DNA of 20,640 bases from Basidiobolus ranarum (Eukaryota; Basidiobolomycota; Basidiobolomycetes; Basidiobolales). The position numbers and the translations under genes were made by a program. The stretch covers positions 1-20,640 of the forward strand of contig JASJQH010007099.1 of NCBI GenBank assembly GCA_040143965.1, read 5' to 3'. Shown piece by piece: positions 10,602 to 19,497 of the stretch (position 1 is the first letter of the stretch; each line of letters starts with the position of its first letter). The notes under the pieces were generated by a model. The model was not told the DNA's origin. It worked only from the letters and a program-made list of their open reading frames with translations, and searched no databases.

Positions 10602-13600
10602 CTACTTCTTGCCTCCCCGAGTTGTAGTCATTCTACTTTTAGAGTTTCCGCGCTTTCCTCTTGCTCTTCCTCTTCCTCTACCACGTCCACGTGACTTAAC
10701 AGGCTCCGAAACTGGCACCACTTCCGCTTCGTCCTCAGATCCATCTGGTGTACTATCAGAATCTAATGAATGCTTGGTTGGTGATGTACTAGGCTCCGTA
10801 TCCTGAGACCCATGAACCCATTTGCTTACAATATCCCTAATACGAGCACTTTTATGAGTCGCTGTACGCTCGGGGGATGGCCCAAGGAATCCATCCAATG
10901 TGGTTTGATTACCGACCAACTAAATGTTACCGGTTCGTCAGTTTTCTGCTATAACATGAAGTATTACTTGCTTATACATACCTTTCTTTGATTGATGTTC
11001 CTGATTATGGGAATAAGTGTCTCATCGGTCTTGGATTCAGGCCACCGTAGTTTATCTTGCATATATCTAACGTATTGACGATAGAGAATGTAGTTGAGTT
11101 ACAGTAATGCTGGAACTATCTAAATAGCTTGAAAACAAACCCTCTTAGCCCATCCAAATCTGGGATGCCCCACTGGAACTTTTGATCCGAATCATCCACC
11201 ATCGGGTTAACATATGCTTCTCGAACTCGAAGGTCAGGAAACGAGGAAGGTATGTAGCATTTTTTCAAGATATTTCTCTGGTAAACGAAGTAATTTCAAG
11301 GAGTTAGTCCCCGCATACAGAATGAATGTATCTCACAACACTAACCAGTTTCTTTCTGATGGGCGGATCCTTAGACACATTCGATAGATCATTCCACCAT
11401 TCTTTGAATCTCCTCAAACCTTCCTCACCGGACCACTCGTTCAAAATCTCCATTGCATTAACTACACCGACTCCAGTTACACCCTCGGTATAGTCGCTTC
11501 CAAGAAGATATGCCAATGAGATAAGCTTATCTTGATCTAATTTCATTTCTCTCTCTAAATCCGAGCTCTGATAGCATTCTACAAACTTTGATTGGTTGAA
11601 CATGTTTCTATATATCTTTGTGCCTCCAAACAAAAACACATCGCTATCATCTGTAACAATGCCATCAACCAACGATAATTTCAACAACTCTGCACATTGA
11701 GCCTCTGCTTCCATAGGCGCAACAACATACGGAATTCCAAATAAGCGAAGCAAATCCTATAAACGTTGGAGTTGTTAGTAACCATTATGTGTTTAGGTAA
11801 TAGGTCGCTACTTCACCTGAATATCAGATATCATATTATTGCTCGGATTGCTGACGTCTCTTTGGTCCTTTCTCATTTGCATATTTAAATCCTTGACTTC
11901 ACTCTCTAATTCTCTATGTACGGTTTCGATATCTTTGTTCTTTAACGCAGAAACAAATTGAGCAAATTCCGAATTTTCTTCGTCCAAATGCGTAGCAACA
12001 TCTTCATCATCCGAGTCAAATAATTCAATGGCGCTGGTGGAGGTTTTCGGTTCATCTGTAATCCTACGTGATTTGGTAGGAGAGACACTCGTTTGACTAT
12101 GGTGGTCAATTATGGAACGTTTACTAACTGTTGCTCCTCCACTCGATATAATTTTGATTGTTTCCGGGGAAATATATAACGGCTGTTCGGATCTCCCAGA
12201 TGAATATTCCGTTTGACTCCTCGTGAATACTGGAGTGGTGAACTTCGGAGATAAATTAGACCGAGCCTTAATCGGTGTGGATACAATACGTGCCTCTTTT
12301 GGCGATTCACTATCCTTTGATGCTAATGTGACGATTCTTCAATAAAACAGATTTCCCAAAACAACTTATATTATATTACCATGAAACACATCTTACCAGT
12401 CTTAAACTCAGTTTCCATTGGTGGGCTTGACTCTCGAATGTGAATCGGATTCTCCTTGATGGGTAGAGCAGTAGGATCTTGACTGGGGTTTGTCTCAAAA
12501 GCTGAAGTTGCTTGTGGGATAGATTCAACCAGATCATAAGCACCCTCCAAAGGTAACTCGCTTGGAGACGAAGCAGGTTGTATATCTTCCAATGGTGGCT
12601 GGAGTTTGTTAGATTTCAACACGTCCGCTTCATCATTTTTAGAAACCACTTCAGAGCTGAATGTCTTTTCAGAACTCTCATGATCGCGAAGATCCAAGGC
12701 CGCCGAACATGACGATTCACTTGGGCTTTCAGACTTGGAGAACTCAATCTTTTGGCTCAAATCTTCAAGTACTGGGTTAGAGGTTTCAACATTTGACTTT
12801 ACTGAATCAAGTAAAATATCTGATTCATTCTTGTCTTCTATAATCTGTACTGTTTGTCTATCAAAAGATGACTGAGAACTCGGCTCTTCTTTCACTTCAG
12901 TAGCTTTCGATTTGTTGGTAGAAGATAATTTGAAAAATTTTGATTCGATTTTCGAGGTTTTTGTAAATCCACTTTGAAGACTCGTATTGAGGTCATCTGA
13001 AATAGCGAATTTTGACTCTGGTGTGGTGTTCAGTAAGTTTGAAGATTTTTCTTGTTTCGACGTAAGACTAGGTTGGAGAAAAGAAGAGCTGAAATCGATG
13101 TTGTACAACTCTTCTAAATCATTCTCATTTACTGTTGGTGTTGTTGTCTGCTTATCCATTAAGTTTGGAGAATGATTTTCATTCGATAAGCTAAACGAAA
13201 CCTCTTCAAAAAACATGTCTCCTTCTGTATCGGAAGTATGCAATTCATAGCAGGATTCAAATTGAGACGCAAATCTAGTACCACTGTTCTCATTATGACT
13301 CACGGAAGTATGCTTTTTTTTGGTAGGCGTGTGAGTTTGTAATTGTTCCTTCGATGGTGATCCTGACTGAATAGTCTCAATCGAGTCAGGATCGCTTGCT
13401 AGAACATTCGGTGTATTTTCAGAGGTGTCCTCCTCTTTAATATCTATCTGCTGCCACATTTTCTTCCACTCATTCACAAATCGACAAAATACAATATAAA
13501 AAGTATATGCAATAACCTTGTCTTGAGATACATTGTCTTCGGAAGTTTTTTCAAGCTTACGGGAGAAGGAGAGAATAATGCTATCCCTAGCTGCTTCGCT

Positions 13601-15443
13601 AAAATCATACACAGCCTCTTTAAGAATTATTTCGTATAGCGGAAATATGAACTTGAATTCAGGAGGAACTTGATTTATCCAATAATCGTAAACTTGCTCA
13701 TCATTGACAAATAATGCAGGGTCGGGTGGCTTCTCCAAATATTCTTTCTGCAAAGTATTTTGTTTGGTCTCGCCAATGTCAAATAATCCGGATGTTGATA
13801 TGGCAACCTCATTGCTCTCTGTTGAGCTATTCGCCTCTTCTAGCTTTTTGAATCGCTCCATCACATTCTCGATACTCTCATTGTCATCTACGTAAGATCC
13901 CATATCATTTACCAAATGATCAGTCTGCGTTTTGGGCGTAGGTATCAAGGAACTGTGGAAGAATGGGACATCCATGGAGGACAGTTTGGGCGTACTTGTT
14001 TGAGATATCCTATTTGAAGACATGAGACTCGAAGGATTGTAAACAATAATTATCCAAATTAGAACTCTTACCCAGGCACCTCGACTTCCTCAAATTCTTC
14101 ATCTTCATCCGAACTATCCAGCTTTACAGGCGTCTCTTTGGTGCCAGCATTTGGATCCTCTTTTTTAGACTTTATCCCCATGGTCCAACCACCCGCAACA
14201 TCGTCGTTCTTAATTAGAACATATTCCCGATCCGCCTCCGACGCAATTCTTCCCTTAAGTACGGTAGAGGTTCTTTTGGTAGCCCCAGTAGACTCTAAGA
14301 ATCGTTGCATCAAATCATTTCTTCTGACAAGATTCTTGATCTGGAGTTGAGAGAAATCAAAGGCGGTGTGAGTACAGAGTTAAAGAAGATTCCGGTATTC
14401 ATTCAATGAATAATTAAGTCTTGGTAAAATAAAAAAAGGATATAGTAGCTGAACGAATCATGTGCTCTAATCGATGCCAGGATGTTTGTCGACTCTTGTT
14501 TTTGAGATCCAACAAAATCTCTTGTTGAATCTCAATTGGTAGTGAAGAGAATATCTCGGAATTTATATCAACATTCTCCGTCTAATAAAAATGACCCATC
14601 AAAACGTTAAAAATGTTACAAAGCTAAGCAACATAATGGTATCCATTGAAAGAAACTTACATTGATTCCGTGAAACACATAATCATCACCCTCCTCTATA
14701 GCTATCATCTTGTCCTGCTCAACCGATATCCTGAATCCAACGAATATTGTTGACTATGTTGAAATGCTGAACAGGTAAGTCATAATATAAATTTACCTAA
14801 ATTCATTTTCAACATTAGGCAATTCATAGGCATCTCTTTTTCTTTTTCCAACATCAGATGCCACGACATTGACCAGTTGTCTTTGTACATTAATAATCTC
14901 CTCTTCCTTTTCTCTTACTGGGGTCGAGACCTCTTTCAAAGCATGAAGCCTCAGTTGAGCAGATAACAGTTTCTCTGCAGTTTTTTGTAAATTTCGGGCT
15001 GTTCTTTCTTTTCTTTCTCTACGTTCCCTCTAAATAGTATAGGAATTATTTATAAAAACCGAAATGTTTTGAGTCTAAGTAAGCATCCTCCCCCATCACT
15101 TACGATAGTTGAGCGCTTTAAGGTTGGTGCACCTCCATCAAATACAAAAACTGGTTTGATATTGAAAAATAAAAGTTTGCATATCCTTCTAAAGAAACCA
15201 AGAATGTGTGCATTCGATAAAGTTTTTCCTTCCGCATCACGCATAGCCTTTAAGAATTGATGCAACCATATACTTGCATGTAAACCTTGAGTTAAGTGTG
15301 TAACTAATAGATTCACAAATAAATCAACTAAAAGACAAGACAATAAAAAGGATATCTATAGCAAGTCGCTTATTTCCCAAACTTTCAACTCTTACAGGTC
15401 GAGCTACAGGCTCTATCAGAGTCCATAAGCCTTTAACACCCAT
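10602..15443 (-). CDS. RAD2: XPG/Rad2 structure-specific endonuclease of nucleotide excision repair
   Basis: This nuclear enzyme cuts DNA 3' of bulky lesions and binds TFIIH. Twelve exons join in phase: 15443-15356, 15279-15104, 15029-14797, 14730-14661, 14581-14444, 14367-14072, 14009-12397, 12322-11817, 11756-11346, 11277-11141, 11066-10982 and 10919-10602, giving about 1356 residues (human 1186, yeast Rad2 about 1031). The N-nuclease region starts [12 protein letters not shown] and has D30 ([11 protein letters not shown]) and D77 (VFDGGAP), the human numbering. The I-nuclease region has E1056 and E1058 (PMEAEAQC), D1077 and D1079 (TDDSD), D1128 (GSDYTEG) and a helix-hairpin ([14 protein letters not shown]). 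The spacer between them is enlarged, mostly by the 538-residue exon 7. Near the C-terminus is a PIP box (QTTLDGFL, 1256-1263), then an RG-rich basic tail. Introns 1 and 5 are AT-AC introns, the rest GT-AG of 60-79 nt. The exon 7/8 acceptor at 12323 was chosen because it keeps phase; a nearer AG does not. Confidence 0.95.
10884..10907 (-). other. PIP box coding segment of RAD2
   Basis: Residues 1256-1263 read QTTLDGFL, matching Qxx[hydrophobic]xx[aromatic][aromatic-like]. XPG and FEN1 family members carry a PCNA-binding motif after the nuclease core. The final Leu in place of Phe suggests weaker binding than the canonical box. Confidence 0.65.
14368..14443 (-). other. AT-AC (U12-type) intron 5 of RAD2
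   Basis: On the coding strand the intron begins ATATCCTTTT, an exact match to the U12 5' splice site, and ends TCTTTAACTCTGTACTCAC. TTCTTTAACT differs from the U12 branch consensus TTCCTTAACT at one position, and the branch A is 12 nt before the junction. Length 76 nt. Splicing joins ...HMIRSAT to [13 protein letters not shown] in phase 0, which matches the DFSQ.QLK segment of XPG proteins. No GT-AG pair nearby gives this reading. Confidence 0.9.
15280..15355 (-). other. AT-AC (U12-type) intron 1 of RAD2
   Basis: On the coding strand the intron begins ATATCCTTTT and ends CACTTAACTCAAGGTTTAC. CTTAACT fits the U12 branch consensus, with the branch A 12 nt before the junction. Length 76 nt. The junction splits the codon of catalytic D30: CTT GCT ATA G / AT GCA AGT ATA TGG gives LAIDASIW, the invariant family sequence. 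There is no GT donor or AG acceptor that restores it. Confidence 0.93.
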
Positions 15444-15991
15444 TCTGTGCACTCGGAATACAACAGGAAGTGCTACAATTTTACCTTGGAAATATTTTAA
15501 AACTAGTCACCATAATACAGGCAAATAAGAAACCGAGAAATATTGTGGTATTTTTCCATCAATAGATATCTAATGAAAATATCACAAATCAACGAGATTT
15601 GATATCTGGTATAATTTACCGATTACAGCGGCTTATCAAGCACCTGGCGCAGTATATTTTTAGATCTATAACTAGAAAAGGCGGTAAACGGTCACGAAAA
15701 ACAAACTGTTTGGCAACAAACATAGCTCCACTGTGTGATGGTTACATCGAATTCTGGTATTGTAAATAGTGTAATAAATCTGTTCGAAATAGATTTATGG
15801 CCACATTATCATCGTCTTTATTAGAAATTTACACATATACCAGCCCAGTGAGGTTAAAGAAGCACCAATGCAACCAATTTTTAGCAGCCTTTAGTTCATC
15901 ACATTACATTGATATTTAAATTGATAAAAGGGCTTAACATCTCACAATGATATGGTGACCAGATGAAGAGTATTCTAGTTTGCTCGAATGT
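15444..15991. other. Promoter and spacer between the seven-helix gene and RAD2
   Basis: Both flanking genes are on the minus strand, so these 548 bp hold the 3' end of the upstream gene and the promoter of RAD2. No coding frame, RNA gene or repeat was recognised. Confidence 0.45.
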
Positions 15992-17263
15992 CTAGGTTGT
16001 AGAGGAGCTAGCTTCCTCATGACTATGCTTTACTGAATTAGAAGATTTAGCTTTCCGAAAGTCTCTATACATCATTCGCTGTGCTTCAGTTAACCCAACT
16101 TTTTCCTCGTTTACTTTGGTGACTCGTTTAAATGGTGGCGGAGATAGCACAGAGGGGAACGTTTGGTCAGCTCGCTTTGGTATAGAGAAACTCTTTGGAC
16201 GTTCGAGTACGGAAGGTCCTCGATTTTTTAACTCGAAATTTTCATCTGCTCGTGTAGATTCCGTCTGTTCATCGAAAGTACCTTTATTGGGTTTCAGGTT
16301 TTCCTCCGGCAAAGTTTTCTGTTGTAAAAGATTTGGTTCGGAAGGAGGCGCGCATGTATCGTAGGTTACTTTGAGTCCATGTGCATGTGAGCCGTAGCTA
16401 GTATGGAAGTTAGTGGCACCTACAGACAAGCGATTCAGCACCAGCAAATCATTGGCTAACCGGAGTTGAATGATTAGATCAGAATAGACCACAATCAAGG
16501 TATAGTCTTGTAAAACATTAGACACAATAATTGCATTTAGAGTAAAGGAGAAGAGTAGTGTAGGCACAGCCTGATATAGATACTCTCTAAACAGTTGATG
16601 CATAGATAATCCTTGATCTGGAACATAAGGTTGAGAGGACTCCTCAATTGCTTGATTAGACTGGGTTGGCTCCATTTTACGTAGTAGTGAGATATGCTGA
16701 AATATTTTAATCATAAACAGGCCTGTCAGAGTAGCATCAGATGTCATGTCCAAAACAAAAGTGGCAGTGGTAGAAATGGGCTCAAAGGTATCCAAACAAA
16801 GACGGGCAGCTATATCGTAAAATGGTCGCATCAGGGCACAATGTGAACTCACTGCAACAGCCTTACATAATAGTAAAAGAGCAAAACCAATACGAATTGC
16901 CAGATTTTGATGAGTTATTACTTCACATCTCCAGAATAATATGATATGATTCAAGAGCTTTGCGCTATGGACAAATGCACAACCAAACGATAGTTGGAGT
17001 TGGCACGTATGAGGAGTAGCAATATTCAGGCCAGTGGTTTCATTGATTGATAAAACGAGACCTGCAATAATAGCAAACAAGTTCGAAAATAAATGAGCAA
17101 CTCCAGCTTTTGTGCGAAGTAATGCTCGTCTAGCAAGTAGTATTCTAACATTGATCAAGCACGATGTTGCTACCGAAGCCAAGATGGCTACGTAAAATCG
17201 ATCAAGATATAATGGCATGGCAGTAATTACCAAAGACGAAACTACTGTACCAGCAAAGCTCAA
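15992..17263 (-). CDS. Intronless seven-helix integral membrane protein
   Basis: A single 423-residue frame with ATG at 17263. About seven hydrophobic helices can be placed, at roughly residues 20-45, 55-73, 88-112, 120-142, 165-190, 230-250 and 252-275, then a long Ser/Thr/Pro/Lys-rich tail from about 300, likely cytoplasmic. A charged loop between helices 5 and 6 (KMEPTQSNQAIEESSQPYVP) resembles the third loop of seven-helix receptors. No DRY or NPxxY motif and no match to a named receptor class was recognised, so a receptor role is only a topology guess. The tail includes RPKSFSIPKR and RMMYRDFRKAK, basic stretches with possible phosphorylation sites. Lack of introns is unusual beside its intron-rich neighbours. 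Confidence 0.78.
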   Translation of the reverse strand: MSFAGTVVSSLVITAMPLYLDRFYVAILASVATSCLINVRILLARRALLRTKAGVAHLFSNLFAIIAGLVLSINETTGLNIATPHTCQLQLSFGCAFVHSAKLLNHIILFWRCEVITHQNLAIRIGFALLLLCKAVAVSSHCALMRPFYDIAARLCLDTFEPISTTATFVLDMTSDATLTGLFMIKIFQHISLLRKMEPTQSNQAIEESSQPYVPDQGLSMHQLFREYLYQAVPTLLFSFTLNAIIVSNVLQDYTLIVVYSDLIIQLRLANDLLVLNRLSVGATNFHTSYGSHAHGLKVTYDTCAPPSEPNLLQQKTLPEENLKPNKGTFDEQTESTRADENFELKNRGPSVLERPKSFSIPKRADQTFPSVLSPPPFKRVTKVNEEKVGLTEAQRMMYRDFRKAKSSNSVKHSHEEASSSTT

Positions 17264-18974
17264 AACGGTTTTATAGAAATTGGAGCAGTGATATAAAGCG
17301 ATACCTAGATCGCTATAAAGTATTTAAGCAACTAATGTTTGCCTGAGAATAGTAAGCAGACGAGATTTGAAATTCACAAAGATTAGTTCAGGTTTAAAGC
17401 TGAAGTATTACGAGAACCAATTTCTTCATCATCAATGGTTGGAAAGGCCTTTCAGCGTTACACCGCCGTGCGGATCAACTGGCGTCGACTCCATATTTAC
17501 ATCAATCTATCTCCCGGAGATCATATCTTTTTTAAATAATTTGTGGATCAAATGAACATGATTTTTGCAAATATATATTAACGGTTGCAACAGGTAACAA
17601 CCCATTACTGATTATATCGGTGTTCGCAAATGCGGGCCCCAAAGAAAACAAGCCTTGAATCCCTCCAATAGAAGTGGGCTAGGCCAGGCCCTCGTATGCA
17701 TACTTTGTGAACGAAATTGTCCCTCAACTATTAATTTTAATGCCACATTACCTTCATCTCAGTCACATCTAACCAATAATAGATTCACAGTTAATAAAGG
17801 AATTACCGATAGTGATGTGTAGATTGTATCATGTTTGTCATTGAGGAGAAAGCGATTGGTTGCAATCAGTGTTACGAAGGAATCCGTCAAACTATCACAT
17901 ACAAACTCAAAGGGTCTTTCTGAGCTTGATACATCATGGCAAGAGTGTGGTCGCCTTCAATAATCTGTTCCCGGGGAGATAACTCCACTCCAGTTGGGCT
18001 TCTTCCAAGCAAGTTATCTCTAACTCTTACACTTGGAGAGACAGGAGATAGTATGTTTACGTTGACACCCCAGAAATGAGGCTGTTTATTGGATCGAAGT
18101 AAGGTAGCGTTTAATTAATATCTTGAACAAAGAAGTACACTGGCTTGGATAATTCATTTGATTCGATTTGTATCATTACTGGCATAATTTTGAGATAATT
18201 ATTGTGCAATTTCTGACTTCCTGATGCGGGTTGCAATCTCAACCTTTTGCAAGGAAGAGCAATAGGATAATTTTGCCACCCAGATAAGCAGTCAACTACG
18301 GCTAAACTCAGGCAATTGTTCGTATAGATTGCGGGTTTGGCCCATCATCATTTGTAATGAGATTTAAAATGACTAACGCAGTCTGCCCAAAGTTCCAAAA
18401 GGAAGGTGCGCGCTCAATACAGTTTGGAAAAATTCAAGCATACATGTTTGAAATATGTTCTATCTCGAAATTTAGAATTGAACAACCGGTGGTGCAAAGA
18501 GTTTCCAATCAGTGTATTGAGGCACACATTATTTGACCGCGATTATTAATACGTAGCATATCGAACTATTTGACTCAAAATGGGGGATTTATAGATGATC
18601 TTCAGACATCTGCCAGTCAACATACCTATTCGGCTTAACTAGCTGTTTTCCACAATATCTTGTTTCGCTAAAAAGGAAACCCGAACAATTGGGTGAATTT
18701 GATAGTGGGATAAAAATAACAACTATGCCATGCTTCAGGCAGCTTATTTCTGGAAATCTACCTCATGTGGTACTTTGTCGTCGTCAACAGTGTTCCCTTG
18801 ACCTTTCATTTTTATCTGTGGCCAATTCATTTCTGCTGCGTAACAGCAAAATCAATTGTTTCTTGTATCATTATTTCCAACTAATTCAAGTTATACAACA
18901 GTTGTACATCGCGAGGTACCATTTGATTACAAAGATGGTTAACAATACAAGCTTTCAGAATGACTACACTGTAT
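17264..18974. other. Gene-poor stretch, about 1.7 kb
   Basis: The left end should contain the promoter of the seven-helix gene. Beyond that I see only short frames without motifs (17367-17555 + and 18689-19003 +). On the minus strand at about 18882-19004 there is a stop-free run reading LEWLNLQQPEYSVV and onward that looks somewhat coding, but I could not join it in phase to the upstream small gene. No terminal repeats, reverse transcriptase or transposase motif was seen. Confidence 0.4.
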
Positions 18975-19292
18975 TCAGGTTGTTGGAGATTGAGCCACTC
19001 TAAGTGGTTGAGCATGGCCAAACCACGTGTATGATCCCGTCAGTATCCCAGAGGTGGTTATTGGTGTGACTATCATTGATTTGTAAGTATACAGAAGAGA
19101 TAGAATCAAATCATCACATTCTTCTTTTGCTTCTATCAATCGCTCAAGGTCTGACAAAGACCGAACGAATTCCTTGATCCTGGAGTTACAAAGTGAATCC
19201 GAAACCATCTTGTGGACAGATGTTTGAGATAAGCCTGCTCAGAGTCCTACCGTTATTTTGTGGCAAATTTCTACAAGAGACACCTCATCCAT
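18975..19292 (-). CDS. Tentative small two-exon helical protein
   Basis: Exon 1 at 19292-19251 (MDEVSLVEICHKIT) can be joined in phase 0 across a 78-nt GTAGGA...AG intron to a frame starting at 19172 (EFVRSLSDLERLIEAKEE) that ends in a stop at 18975. The first 47 residues have a strong heptad-like helical pattern (VRSLSDLERLIEAKEECDDLILSLL); the last 30 look less like protein and may be intronic. A second intron starting GTATAC in the LSLLYTY segment is possible. I recognise no family. The start lies 205 bp from the ALDH start in divergent orientation, which suits a real gene. The 3' end is uncertain. Confidence 0.35.
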
Positions 19293-19497
19293 TGATCCCG
19301 CCAAACATTAATCTGAGTGGACTTAATAGAACAATTATATGGCCAGAACGATACACAGGAGCAAAAGAGATATTGGGAAGTTACTAATTTGGGACTGTTG
19401 CAAGTAAATCGGCACGACGTGAAGTCTTTTAAAATCGAGTAAATAGGTGCCTTTGGTCAATCAACATTTGCTTAACACACATTTTCGAACATTGATC
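19293..19497. promoter_or_regulatory. Presumed promoter of the ALDH gene
   Basis: This 205-bp gap precedes the ALDH start codon and, if the small minus-strand gene is real, is shared with it. No specific factor site was identified. Confidence 0.35.

Noticed and set aside
10609-10806. Plus-strand frame opposite the RAD2 tail
   Set aside because: It is the antisense of the RG-rich and acidic repeats of RAD2, whose simple composition leaves the other strand open.
15280-15355. Possible GT-AG reading of RAD2 intron 1
   Set aside because: No GT donor follows the AIxD codon and no AG acceptor precedes ASIWLHQF in phase; every GT-AG option loses the catalytic Asp region.
16116-16364. 82-codon plus-strand frame
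   Set aside because: Shadow of the C-terminal tail of the seven-helix protein.
18689-19003. 104-codon plus-strand frame
   Set aside because: It has no ATG at its start, no recognisable motif and no neighbour that would explain it.
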